Positions 46,160-58,439 of a DNA stretch of 64,000 nucleotides are shown here, piece after piece. A program made the position numbers and the translations under genes. The notes below the pieces were generated by a model that searched no databases, was not told the DNA's origin, and worked only from the letters and a program-made list of their open reading frames with translations. The stretch comes from Sipunculus nudus (Eukaryota; Annelida; Sipuncula; Golfingiida; Sipunculidae), in assembly GCA_026874595.1 (NCBI GenBank), contig CM049312.1:79872429-79936428 (forward strand), written 5' to 3'. Position 1 is the first letter of the stretch, and each line of letters begins with the position of its first letter.

Positions 46160-46910
46160 GGTCGGTATACCCCCCTATCATGACGCAATAACAACCCCCC
46201 TACCCATCAACGCAATAATTACCTCCCCCAAAAAGGCAATTACGACCACCCAAATTCACGACCGCCTTGCCAACCCTTAACTCTCCCGGGTTCTCCGGTG
46301 TGACAACTACATCATTGTAACGATAATATTGAAATCCAGCCCGCAATGCCGATATTACGGCCACCTAAAAAAAACACACACACACCAAGCATTTACAATC
46401 ATCTTTAAATTATGACCACAGTTATTAAAACCTTCACACAATATGGACCACCCCGGTGTATCGAACGGACCACAATCTCTATGACCCGATACTAGGACAA
46501 GCCTCTACCACGACCACATCAGTATCATGACAACCCTGGTATCACGACCACACAATATTAAAGAAAACACCCGCTCTTACGAGAACCCACAACCACCCCA
46601 ATCACTTAAACCGCAGCTGTGACGGATCTGCAATCACTACCACCCACAGTTACGACCACCCTGCCATCATGACCAACCAAAAACAGCGACTTATCTGCAA
46701 AAACGACGAACCAGAATCAGGATCAAGCAGCAGTCGCAGCCAGTCCGTGGTCGGTGAGTTAACCGCATATCACGATTATTCAGCTTGCAATTACAACATA
46801 CTGGTACACGCCACCAAGCCGCAAGCATCACCTGTTTAACGTTCATAACCACCCCATGGCACAACCAATCCAGAATCGCAAACAACCCTCACACACGAAA
46901 ACAAGTGACC
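46160..46910 (+). repeat. C/A-rich degenerate minisatellite, left part
   Basis: Many diverged short units of the type ATCATGACCACCC, TTACGACCACC and AATCACCACC, spaced 15-20 bases. G is scarce on this strand. The same sequence type resumes at 49365 after the inserted element. Confidence 0.7.
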
Positions 46911-46920
46911 CATGGGTCAT

Positions 46921-49358
46921 GACGCTCAGCTGACTGTGAAGAGATTCGCAAAAAGAAATTTTATCATCAGAATGGTAGTATATACCCATTCAACTGAAGC
47001 ATCAAACAGATTAACCAACAGGCCAAGATTTAGTCTGTATTTATATATCTCAAAAATAGAGAAAAAATGTGTAAACTCTAAAAACTAGAATACGGGTAGC
47101 CGACAAGTGACTATGTGTATCCGCCAAAACCAGAGTGGAACGGTTGAAGTGAAGCATGGATTGAGTGGCAAGGGGAAACAGAGTGAGGTATGTTGCATAT
47201 TAGCATGGATGTCTGCAGCCTAAATGTGTATGTAGGTTGTGCCACCTACCACAAATCAAGAAAGCTGTCCAAGTTGTATACATATGCAAAATTTTAGGCA
47301 GAAAAGTCAAACCACTACATGTATATGAGTGATTTTAGCCGACGGCAGACAAACAGACAGACGCTGTGCAAAAATGGTTGCAGGTGGCCCCTCCAGTTTT
47401 GTTTATGATAAAGACCTATGTGAGATCTATACACATGCAAAATTTTGGCCCAATCGTTCAAACGGTTCTCGAGATATTTGCTCAGATGTCTGCAGCATAA
47501 ACTAGAATGTAGATGGCGCCACCTGTCACAAAATCAAGAAAGCTATCCAGGATGTATAAAACTGCAAAATTTTAGGCAGATATGTCAAACCACTGCCGAG
47601 TTATGAGTGACATTATCCCACGGCAGAAAACAGACAGACGCTGTGCAAAAATGGTTGCAGGTGGCGCCACCATTTTTGTGTATGTTATAAAGCAATCCAA
47701 GGGCTACATTTGTATAAATTTTATTTCCTGATTGGTCAATCGGTTCCCGAAATATGAGGGTTTACGTGTGGAAATGGACGCTGGATAGAGGGGAAAGGTC
47801 AGAGGTCAACACAAATTGGTTAGGCACTAGTTCACATGTGACTCGATAATTGGTGTAAGTTTTGGAAAAATCGGTCCATTTTTCTCAGGGGAGCTCTTTG
47901 CAAACAAACGTGGCGGCGGCGGAGGAACCCAGTCAAAAACATATTATCTGCAAAACTTCGTTTTGGAGGATACAAAAATACAGGTGGCTCCACCAGTCTG
48001 CGGAAACTAATAAAAACACTAAATGGTCAATATTCATGCAAAGAATCATGATGATCTCCGCATTAGTTGTTCAGATACTTCAGCTTTTGTATAAAATTAT
48101 CCATTATTCTGAGGGATGCTTCAGAGTCCTATAGCTTAAAGAATATGGGTAACAGAGACCTAATTTCAAGTTTCCACAAGCACTCTTCATGGGCCTCCTT
48201 GCATGACAAGAATGAAGTTTCTAGGTCCAGTTGTTGCAATTTGTGCCCTATTAACAGATGTTCATATCTTTAAAGGTCTCAAAAATAGAGAAAAAATTCG
48301 TTAAAAAAAAACCTGAACAAATACAGGTTGTGCCCTAAGTCTGCAGGAACTGATGGAACACCTCTTGATCAATATGTATGCCAAAAATCATGACCATCAG
48401 TGATGTAGTTATTGAGATATTGAAGTTTTTCTATGAAATTTTTGACTACTCTGGGGGTATTTTGGAGCCATACAGCCTAAAGAATATGGGTAACAGAGAC
48501 CTAATTTCTGGTTTCCATGGAGATTTTTCATTAACCTCTCAGTGTTTAAAGAATTAAGATTCTAGGTTCAGTCTTTACGATTTGTGCCTTGTTAGCATAT
48601 GTTCACATTTTTAAAGGTCTCTAAAATAGAGAAAAAAAAATCGTAAAAAATTGAACGATACAGGTGGCGCCACCAGTCTGCAGGAAGTGATCAAACATCT
48701 CATAATTAATATGTATGCCAAAAATCATGACCATCAGTCAAGTATTTAATGAGATATTGAAGTTTTTGTATGAAATTTTTGACTTTTCTGGGGGATAATT
48801 TGGGGCCCCATAGCTCAAAGAATATGGGTAACAGAGCCTATTTTCTGGTTTCCATGGAGACTTTTCATAGGTCTCTCAGTGTGTCGAGAATGAAGATTCT
48901 AGGTCCAGTCTTTACGATTTGTGCCTTGTTAACAGATGTTCACATTTGTAAATGTCTCAAAAATAGTGAAAAAAATTCGTAAAAAAATCGAAAAATGCAG
49001 ATGGCGCCACCAGTCTGCAGGAATTGATGGAACATTTCATGATCAATATGTATGCCAAAAATCATGACAATCAGTCAAGTAGTTAATGAGATATTGAATT
49101 TTTTGTATGAAATTTTTTACTTTTCTGGGGGGTACTTTGGGGCCCCATAGCTCAAAGAATACGGGTAACAGAGACCTAATTTATGGTTTCCAAGGAGATT
49201 TTTCATGGACCTCTCAGAATCCCAAGTTACAAGGTTCTAGGTCCAGCGGTTACGATTTGTGCCAGGTTAACGGACAGACGGACAGACGGACGGACAGACG
49301 GACGACGGACAAAGAGTGATCGCTATAGCTCAGATGACTTTCAGTCAGCTGAGCTAAA
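46921..49358 (+). repeat. 2.4-kb tandem-core element (repeat F + repeat A) inserted in a minisatellite
   Basis: The left end has GCTCAGCTGACTGTGAAG (46924). The right end, ATAGCTCAGATGACTTTCAG plus TCAGCTGAGCTA, contains its inverse, so both ends carry GCTCAGCTGACT inverted repeats, and the right end can fold into a 14-bp stem with one mismatch. Inside are F units of about 145 bp (47210-47790) and then four A units of 337-342 bp with the GGTGGCGCCACC-like motif at 47983, 48325, 48663 and 49000. An ACGG microsatellite (49270-49313) precedes the 3' end. This matches the architecture of pearl-type or Helentron-associated non-autonomous elements. Confidence 0.75.
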
Positions 49359-49364
49359 AACCTG

Positions 49365-49500
49365 CAATCACCACCACTCCGATATATTGACCAATCCTCT
49401 GTCACGACCATCCAGAAATGATGACCGTCCTTATTATTACGACGTCCCCACTGGTACGATCAATGACTTCCATTTTCCCCTGTACGGTTTTCCGTCGCCC
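49365..49500 (+). repeat. C/A-rich degenerate minisatellite, right part
   Basis: GCAATCACCACCACTCC, TCACGACCATCC, TGATGACCGTCC and TTACGACGTCCCC continue the pattern seen at 46160-46910. Confidence 0.65.
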
Positions 49501-50029
49501 TCAACCAAACTAACCATTTAAAGGGTAATGGGATTTGGTTTATTGTGTCTGTACAATTACATATTGTGCCAGGTTCATCCTGTAATTTTATCATGCAGTG
49601 TTAGAGTCAGGTCGTTTTTAATAATGGTGCATTTACTCTTCTTACTATGAAATGTGCTTGGCATGTCATAATTTTTTTAAATTTGGATGGATTATTACTG
49701 AAAAATACAAGAATTAATATTACATCTGAAGGTCTTGGTGACATTACCAAAACTGGTCCATAGGGATTATTAATTGGTTGCAAATCCTTCTAAATTGGCT
49801 TTATGGACCAAAGCTTCTTTTAACAAATTAATTATGGCAAACTCCTGCACACAAAATTTGGAATCTTGAATTTTAATCAAAACGCCTCGCATTTTATTGG
49901 CTACATAGTGCCTGGTAGAGGCCAACAAAATAACTAAATCATTAATTTATAAATAAAAGGCTTGATAATATGCATGGGGAAACTATAAGTAAGTGGATAT
50001 ATATACTACCTCTGCGTTAATCCTTCTTT
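49501..50029. other. Non-coding spacer
   Basis: AT-rich, no gene or repeat recognised. Confidence 0.5.
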
Positions 50030-50044
50030 ATATATATATCTATA

Positions 50045-50097
<53 letters not shown>

Positions 50098-50240
50098 GAA
50101 CCTGCGGGTAGTGACATTAATGCATTGATGCATTTTTTAGGAGAGAGAGAGTGACGCCTTTTAGATAGACTAACTATGTAAAAGGCGTCACTCTTATTCT
50201 TTTCCTACACTTCAACATTAGACCAACATACCCATACTAC

Positions 50241-50291
<51 letters not shown>
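50030..50291. repeat. 16-bp perfect hairpin flanked by two (TA)n tracts
   Basis: AGAGTGACGCCTTTTA at 50148-50163 pairs perfectly with TAAAAGGCGTCACTCT at 50179-50194 around a 15-base loop. A (TA)n tract lies on each side (50030-50096 and 50244-50291), so the whole block is roughly symmetric. Confidence 0.9.
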
Positions 50292-50294
<3 letters not shown>

Positions 50295-50828
50295 GTGAAA
50301 TTCAAATAGTCACATTTGAAATCAACTTCCTGGTCACAAATATTTGCCACGAGCGGGACAAAGAAACCGACACAATAAAGAAAGTATTCATTGTAACAGT
50401 TAGGGCATATATTTACATGGCAAATAAATCCACCGAGTGCCCCCAAATAGCATCGAGTGCACATGCACCTTCACAGCGACGTGTTTAAATGAAGTTAAAC
50501 AAACCGGAACGGGTGGATAAATGTTAACCTAACTGATTCATGGTGTAAAAGTATGACCTATGTTCTTTAATACGTGTAGCGTGTTATCACCAAGGTCCGT
50601 CGTATATCTAGTATACGTCGGAGTGGCAGTCCAAGCTATAGACTTCAGTCAGTTAAAGAAATACAAAACGCATTTTCTCCTTGTCATTAATTATGCTACT
50701 TGTATAGGGCTGTTTTACGTAACCATTTGCATTTTATGTTTTACATTTGAGGGACAAGGTGTATATTCAGTTCCATGCTACTATACCTTGTCTATCTATA
50801 ATGATGTTAAATATATTATAAATTTATT
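50292..50828. other. Non-coding spacer
   Basis: An open frame at 50560-51006 has Val/Tyr/Cys-rich content, no known domain, and runs into repeat B; not called. Confidence 0.45.
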
Positions 50829-53594
50829 GCTTGCCGGAATCAAAGATTTCGGCAAGCATATTACTCAGTTGCGTATGTCTGTTTGTCTGTTTGTCTGTTT
50901 GTTTGTTTGTCACCACTCTCCTGGCCACAATTTTGCCACAATCACCTTGAAACTTACAGGGATGATGAAAAACATAATGTCTAGGTGCCCTATTGTTTTT
51001 GGTTAAAATAGGTCAAAGGTCAAAGGTCAAGGTCACGACAGGTATGGTTAATGGTTTTTGCACTATAACTTCGCCATAAATAGGCTTATCCACTTCTGCA
51101 ATAGCTCATTTTTTTCGTCATCACCTGGCCTGTCATCTGATGTGTAGCTGACTCAAATTTGAAGTAACCATGGTAACAAATTTTTGGGGAAAAGTCATGA
51201 TATTCGAAAATAAGGGGTCTATTTTTTGTAACTTTGTCAGTTTTAAAGCTAGAGTGATCTAGTTTTTTGCATCAGGTAGCATTCAACTAGTACTACAAGA
51301 TTTTATAAAAAGTCTTGCAGTATCTCGAAAAATATCTCGTGAATAGAGATATTTCGAGATTTCATTCATCTTGCGCCGAAGGCCACATTATTGCAGGAAT
51401 CTTTTTGAAACTGACATATCATAAGTCCTACACTAGTATCTCGAAATGTTTTTTTCATTTTTTGAATATGGCTGCTAGGGGGCGCTGCACACGAACCTCA
51501 CACAGATATCATTACATTGGCCATATCTCTAAAACCCAAAGCCTCAATTACATAAACTATAGCTTATTTTTTCCCTCTGAGTCTTCTCCATAAACTGATG
51601 ATGTCATCTGGTCTCAATGTTGTGTCACTTTGTCATTGTGTCCGTCTGTTTGTCAGTTGTCCTGAAATTCGACTGCTTGCTCTTGCGTCTCACATATAGC
51701 ATTCTACAGGCTACAGTTTTGAAAGAATCCTTTTGAAACTATTACATCTTAAGTCTTACACTAATATCTCGAAACCAATTTTCCATTTTCGGGATATGGC
51801 CGCTAGGGGGCGCTGAACTCGAACCTCTCCCAACATATCATGCTTTGGCAATATCTCCAAAACTATAAACCTCAGTTACATAGACTGTAGCTTTTTTCTT
51901 CCTTTGAGTCGTCTCCATAATCTGGAGTAGTCATCTGGACTCAGTCTTGAGTCACTTTGTCAGTGTGTCCGTCTGTTTGTCAGTTGTCCTCAAATTCGCC
52001 TACTTGCTGGTTCTTGTTTGTTTGTTTGTTTGTCACCACTCTCCTGGCCACAATTTTGCCACAATAACCTTGAAACTTACAGGGATGTTGGAAAACATAA
52101 TTTCTAGGTGCCCCATTGTTTTTGGTTAAAGTAGGTCAAAGGTCAAGGTCAAGGTCGTCAAAACTTCTCAAAACGTTTTTTTCTTCATATCTTTGTGACT
52201 ATTAGTCGTATCTACTTCAACAATAGCTCATTTTAATCGTCATTCCAAGGCCTGTCATCTGGTGTGTAGCTGACTCAAATTTGCCGTAACCATGGTTACA
52301 ATTTTTTGGGGAAAAGTCATGATATTCGAAAATAAGGGATCTTATTTTTCTAACTTTGTCAGTTTTAAAGCTAGAGTGATCTAGTTTTTTGCATCAGGTA
52401 GCTCTCAACTAGTACTACAAGATTTTATTACAAGTCTTGCAGTATCTCGTAAAATGTCTCGTGAATAGAGATATTTCGAGATTTCATTCATCTTGCGCCA
52501 ACGGCCACATTATTGCAGGAATCTTTTTGAAACTGACATATCATAAGTCCTACACTAGTATCTCGAAATTGTTTTTTCATTTTTTGAATATGTCTGCTAG
52601 GGGGCGCTGCACACGACCCTCACACAGATATCATTACATTGGCCATATCTCTAAAACCCAAAGCCTCAATTACATAAACTATAGCTTATTTTTTCCCTCT
52701 GAGTCTTCTCCATAAACTGATAATGTCATCTGATCTCAATGTTGTGTCACTTTGTCATTGTGTCCGTCTGTTTGTCAGTTGTCCTGAAATTCGCCTGCTT
52801 GCTCTTGCGTCTCACATATAGCATTCTATAGGCCACAGTTTTGACGGAATCCTTTTGAAACTATTACATCTTATGTCTTACACTAATATCTAGAAATAAA
52901 TTTTTCATTATAGGGATATGGCCACTAGTGGGCGCTGCACACGACCATCACACACATACCATTGTATTGGCCATATCTCTACACCCAAAACCTCAGTTAC
53001 ATAAACTTTAGCTTATTTTCTTCCTTTGAGTCTTCTCCTTAACCTGATTAAGGCATCTGGTTTCAATCTTCTGTCACTTTGTCAGTGTGTCCATCTGTTT
53101 GTCCGTTATCCTCAAAGTCGCCTGCCTGCTGGTTCTTACGCCTTACATATAGCATTCTACAGGCCACAGCTTTGACGGAATCCTTTTGAAACTGGGACAT
53201 CTCATGTCATACACTGATAATACGAAACGCATTTGTCGTCTTCGAAATATGTCCGCCAGAGGGCACTACAGTCGAGCCTCCCAAGTATATCATTAATTCG
53301 CCATACCTCCAAAACTAAAAATCTAAATTACATAAATTATAACTCATTTTCTTCCTTTGAATCTTCTCCATAACTAGGTTAAGTCATCTGGTGTCAATCT
53401 TGTCTCACAAAGTCAGTATGTCTGTCTGTTCGTCTTTTGTTGTCAGCTTTGTCTGCTTGCCTGTTCTTTTGTCTCATATGTCATTCTACGGGACACATAT
53501 TCTCAGCAATGTCCCTGAGGGTCATTCCATTAATAGAAAACCAACAATATGTTCTGTCTCTCCGTCTGTGTTTCACTTCCGATTTCCGGCAAGC
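50829..53594 (+). mobile_element. Repeat B element, 2.77 kb, with inverted ends and internal duplication
   Basis: The left end GCTTGCCGGAATCAAAGATT and the right end GATTTCCGGCAAGC (53581-53594) are inverted repeats, and the left end has a second internal inverse copy (ATTTCGGCAAGC, 50846-50857). A segment of about 1.12 kb is tandemly duplicated: CACCACTCTCCTGGCCACAA at 50911 and 52034, and TTGCGCC.A.GGCCACATTA at 51371 and 52493. Within it are 325-bp units around GCTAGGGGGCGCTGCACACG. (GTTT)n near the left end and GGTCAAAGGTCAAGGTCA motifs are also repeated. No transposase is present. The reverse-orientation copy is at 15400-16810. Confidence 0.75.
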
Positions 53595-54392
53595 GTTCGA
53601 CCTATGGTCGTCTAGTTTAAGTTTTCAAAGAAATTTGACGAGGTTCAGCGTTCCATTCAGATAGGTGTGTGTTAAAAATGAATCTGCATCTGCCTTCAGC
53701 CGAATTTGTACTTTTGTGATTGCTGTCATGGTACATGAAAAAAAAAACCTGCTATCTGCCCGGCATTGACAAACTGTAGTTAGAAAAGAAGGGTCCAACC
53801 CAGGAAAACTAATGAAAAACCAAAAAAAGGTCCAGAAAAAAAATGTGAGGCGGTCCAGGCTACTAAGTTGGTCTTTCACTCTTGAAAAAAGGTCGGGGCG
53901 GCTGTAGAAGGGGGGGGGGGGGGCGGCTTTTGCTTTCCCTAATATCTAATGATGCGTGGTGGCGGCTAGTTAAACCTGCAAGATAGTACATGGATTTGTC
54001 GAACTGCTGTGAGCTCGTCCAAGAAATTATCTTCTAATGACGGGAACCGGGTATTTATCTGTATTGGTTTTGATCAGGGCTGACTGTGGGCTCAGCGTGA
54101 AGCCCACAATCACAACAATATTGGGGACACTAATATTAGGATAGGGGTGACTTAATGATGATGATCTATTTCGTGAGGATAACAAGTGCGAGGCCAACGG
54201 TTACTATGGCAACGAGCATCCCTTCTCTACATTCCACAAACATGTGGGTTTAAATGACTGTTCCTTATATACCCTATAGCTTGCATCTGTATCTTCATAC
54301 AGTGAGTGGCTTAATAAAGGTTTAGGAAAATAACTTCCCCAGATTGACCATTTATTAAAATCACTATCCCCTAAATTAAGTTATCTTTTTCC

Positions 54393-54450
<58 letters not shown>

Positions 54451-54803
54451 GAGAAACACTTAAGAAGTGCTAGTCCTTGAAGTCATGTTCCAGGGGATGT
54501 TACACTTTCTTCTTCCAAAATATCATTGATCCTATATAAGTTGAATGACCAAATTAAGGCATATACACGTTTCCTCTACTAGTGTACTATAAGTTTTTTT
54601 CTCATATTAGACTGGTTCAACGCCGAAATTTAACCAATCACGAAGACAGTCCGGTCTTTGACTGGAGCACTCTCAGCGAGTGCATAATTTAGTTGGAAAC
54701 CAGTCTGGTTTTTTTATATAGGCATTTTCTGCTGTTGCCACGTTATTTATCGAGACTGTATCATTTATAGTTACTGTTCTATATATTGTTTTTTTTCTTG
54801 CAG
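53595..54803. other. Upstream flank of the SLC5 exons
   Basis: It holds poly-G (53910-53922), a (GA)n run at 54394-54446 and no recognisable exon for the missing transmembrane segment 1 of the transporter. A small stem, TGTGGGCT / AGCCCACA, lies near 54083. Confidence 0.5.
54394..54446 (+). repeat. (GA)n microsatellite
   Basis: About 52 bases of GA repeats, purine-only on this strand. Confidence 0.95.
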
Positions 54804-54872
54804 TCCTCACTTAAAAACCGAAGGAGCGTGAAGGGTTATTTCCTGGCCGGTCGCAGCATGCACTTCATACCG
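54804..54872 (+). CDS. SLC5 (SGLT-like) cotransporter, internal exon a
   Basis: Acceptor TTTTTTTTCTTGCAG and donor GTGAGC bound 23 codons in phase 0: SSLKNRRSVKGYFLAGRSMH plus FIP. GYFLAGRSM is the hallmark at the end of the first transmembrane region of solute:sodium symporters, which use the inward Na+ gradient to bring sugars, inositol or related solutes across the plasma membrane. The next exon continues without a gap into [15 protein letters not shown]. Mammalian SGLTs have WWP where this protein has FIP, a noticeable substitution. The upstream exon with the N-terminus was not found in the window. Among subfamilies the exon set looks most like SGLT4/SGLT5-type proteins, by eye only. Confidence 0.9.
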
Positions 54873-55785
54873 GTGAGCTTCAAATATTTTTTCCGTTATA
54901 TTTTTCCATTTTCTAAATTTAACGCTTACCAATTTCTATATACATTTCTATATGTTAACATATACGCTACAGCGCAAATATAAAATTAAATTAATCATAA
55001 AATGTCAGGGTAATCTCTGGATAAAATAACCTATTCCCCCTTATTTCTCAAGAGCTAGCATTGGAAGATAAACAATTAATTTTGACGGAAAGGAACTTGC
55101 TGCCATTGAACTATGTTCTAATTACCTTTTATTAATTTCTAATATATTCAGCTATTTCTGCAATTGAGTCTAGTTGGAACTTACGAATAACGATCAAATG
55201 CAGACATCAATAAATAATAAATAATGATAGATTTTATCTATTACTATTTTAATAATCTGTTGTCCCATTCTGTAACCTACATTCTGTTCGTACGGCTTTG
55301 CCCTACTGTTCATACTGATAAAACGGACGTTCCTAGACATATGATTTGAAATATGCAAATTGCATATGTAAAACTGTACTAGATGGACGCACGTATTTCG
55401 TTTTATATGCAGGTATTCGTGTATTATATCGAAATATAGTATACAAAATGTGATCGATTTAACACCAGATAAATTGTTATTGAGCTGTTTTGATTTACTG
55501 GTGATTCCTACAGAATCAAAAGAAAGGTAGATACATTCAGCAAGGATGGGTTGACATTAACTTCAGAATATATAACATATGTAATGACTTATTATTTATT
55601 CCAGGGGAGGCAGGGATATTTGCCCCTTACTTTTATTAGGGTTGGAGACAAAGTTCCTTATGTCCCCCTCACAGTTTCAAGGGGAAAAAAGCAATTTTTT
55701 TAAAATTCTGGCTTTCAATATAACTGTTTAAGATATATAAATATGTTTTCACCTTTACTGAACATCAAACGACGTATGTTCTCAG
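54873..55785 (+). other. SLC5 intron 1 of window
   Basis: GT at 54873 and AG at 55784-55785. It is AT-rich, with no recognised repeat. Confidence 0.75.
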
Positions 55786-55890
55786 GTGGGTGCTTCGCTA
55801 TTCGCCAGTAACATTGGAAGCGGCCATTTCATTGGCTTAGCGGAGAGCGGAGCCGCGGCCGGCATTGGAATTGCTGCGTTCGAACTGAAT
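55786..55890 (+). CDS. SLC5 (SGLT-like) cotransporter, internal exon b
   Basis: 35 codons in phase 0 between CTCAG and [26 protein letters not shown] and [15 protein letters not shown]. By alignment with human SGLT1, N9 and H14 of this exon correspond to sugar-site residues N78 and H83, E33 to E102, and A7 and I10 to Na2-site residues A76 and I79. All are conserved. This supports a functional transporter that binds Na+ and a sugar-like solute. The final residues are FELN where SGLT1 has FEWN. Confidence 0.95.
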
Positions 55891-58439
55891 GTAAGTTATG
55901 CATATCCAGGTGTCCTTAATGATTTCATAAAAGCTTAAAATAGGGCTTTTAAATACTTCATCTGAAAAGTTCCAACTTAAAAACGATATGAAATTGGGGC
56001 CCATTTGTTTCCTTTATTGTTTTGCGAATAAAATTTAATAAACTTACCCTAGGAAAATGAAGTTTTATGTTTGAAAATACAACAGACATATTAAGGCGGT
56101 ATTATTTATCTCGTTTATCTAACAACCTGGAATAAAAAAAGTAACATTACAGGAGAGGGTGTATTTTAATAGATAAGAGATCTTCCCGCCATATTAGCGA
56201 CACCTGTCGACGAAGACTGACCATGCGTGTTCGAGTCAAGTATATCAACAAGGAAAGGATATATTTGGTTAAAAGTTATACTCATATGTTATTTTTTTAA
56301 AGTAAGAATGATATCCTATTATTTTGCGACAATGCAGTCTCTAAAAACACCACTGAGGAAGCAGTGCATGGACACTAAAATTCATAAACAGTATTGTAGT
56401 CCACACCATCCGAGTCCAAGGGAAAGATACGGGTTTAATCCACTTGAGCTTAAGTCCAAGTCCGAGTCCATGATGTTCGAGACAAAGTCCACCTCGATTC
56501 TAAGTCCTGGACTAGAGATGGACTCGGTCTGTTTTCTCGAGTAGTAAACTCCAAGTCCGAGACCTACAAATCCGTTCCTTGTCTAAATCCTTGAAAGTAT
56601 GGACTCAAATTCAAGTCCAGACTCTTTAATAAATATATATAATAAGTATTAATAATAAGTATATTGATTAATTTTGTATTTCAAAATAAATGAAGACTGA
56701 AAAATTACTAATGATAGTGAAACTAACCGCCTTCTAGCTTATGCCAAACTTACCCATAAATCTCAGTGATGTACGTATCGTAAATAATGGGTCATAAATT
56801 ATCGTATTTATCAGGTGACCATTGCCTGGGGACGTGGTCTTTGCCCCGGACAACTATTTTTTTTTTTGTTTTTGTTTCTTTTGTGCTTTCTTTGATTTAC
56901 TATACATGTCTCTTAAACACTGCATAATCACTCAACAGCTTATATAACCATTTCCCCATTGTTCTTGAATGAAACGAAAGCGTAACAGAATATAAAGATT
57001 GATGTTTAATAAAAATAAGCGGTGGTGACCAATGTGCGATAAAAAGTGTATTTAATTACATGTTACCGGAGCATATCTGTAAAGAATTAAATGTAAACAA
57101 ACTAGAAATCTGCATTCTTAGGAATGCAAGCCTCCGCAACCTGTTTGCATTGACTTATGTCTCAACATCTGTGAATATGTCTTTGATGACGTTCCTAAAT
57201 CCGGATGTTCCGGATCAACACCAAATTTCATCCTTGGCCCATTCCCGAAATAACCTTGACAATTTCATTAGATTCCTTTTAAGATTTTAAAATTTAACAT
57301 TTTGATTTTGTGGTGAACAAACACACACACAAACAGAGATGAACGCATAGCCTACTGGTGGAGGCAAATATGAGTTATGTAGTCGAGTCCACACCAACCG
57401 AGTGCCAGTACAAGTTCAAGTCCAGGTTATTCAAGTCCAAGTCCAAAGTCCTTGATGATCGACTCCAAGTCCACCCTCTTCCAGTCGGGGTCATCTTGAG
57501 CCCAAGTCCAGGGACGAGTCCAATATAACAGAAATCTGTGATTACCAAGAGTATTTCTTAGTTAACACATGAGTGTTACTTGAAGTAAGAATGTTTTATT
57601 AAATGTAGCTTCCGATGCAGAGCTTAAGCTTGTCATACACAGTCTTTTTATATATCAGTTTTTTTTTTATATAAATATTTTCATAGTATGTGACAGAACC
57701 TTCCTTCTACTGGACTCAAAATAGACTCAGTCTGATTTCTCGAGTCCTTACATCAGATTCCGCGAGTCCAGCACCCGCGAGTTCGATTCAAGTCTGATTC
57801 GGAATCCCTAAAAAAGCTAGCGCCATCACGATCAGATTACTGGACTGCCAGAGTGCCTTTACATCTAGGTCTGAGGAACGCATTATAAGGCCCTATGAGA
57901 ATGCAAATATTTTCATCATTTCTGACATCGCCTCATGGCCAAACTAATTGTTTGCATTTTCGGTGTCCTTTCTAACAAGACCAAACATAAAAGGGAAAAG
58001 TTCCGTATCCAACTCAGCATATTGGTAAATCCCTCCGAATGTTTGTTGAATTTCTGACCGAAAGAATACAAGCAAGCTCGCACGTGTTACTGGGTGCAGC
58101 AAAGGTGTACGCGGCACAGAAACAGACTTGTTACAAAAGAGACGGGGTTTCAGTTTCTGTTGTGAGTTCACATGTATTCTCTTAAATTAAAGCATCATTC
58201 GTAGCATAATGTTAAGATACATGTAGGCTGTGTACAACAGTTTGAATGCAACATGATCGATGACCATTGCAATGTATACCTCGATACTGCTTGTAACACG
58301 ACTGAAGTAGGCTTACCAGACCAATTATCATTGCCCACTAAGTCGAGATGTCACGGCTATAAAATCCATGTGATTACATGTAGGTAAAAAAAATGTGCTG
58401 GGATAATATGCCAGAGCTGAAGCTGTTTATATGTTACAG
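55891..58439 (+). other. SLC5 intron 2 of window, with AGTCC-rich repeats
   Basis: GT at 55891 and AG at 58438-58439. Three patches (56396-56600, 57380-57520, 57710-57810) are full of AAGTCCAAGTCC, GACTCGGTCTG and CTCGAGTCC, apparently pieces of one palindrome-rich MITE family; similar sequence recurs near 60506. No exon was recognised here; open frames at 56227-56544 and 57060-57290 lack known motifs. Confidence 0.6.

Noticed and set aside
49308-49362. A true Helitron 3' terminus (hairpin followed by CTRR)
   Set aside because: The CTAA lies in the stem itself rather than about ten bases after it, and the last bases vary among copies (CTAG, CTGA, CTTA). I keep only the looser link to Helentron-associated elements.
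50560-51006. 148-codon open frame
   Set aside because: The last third is repeat B sequence including the (GTTT)n run, and the rest matches no family I recognise.
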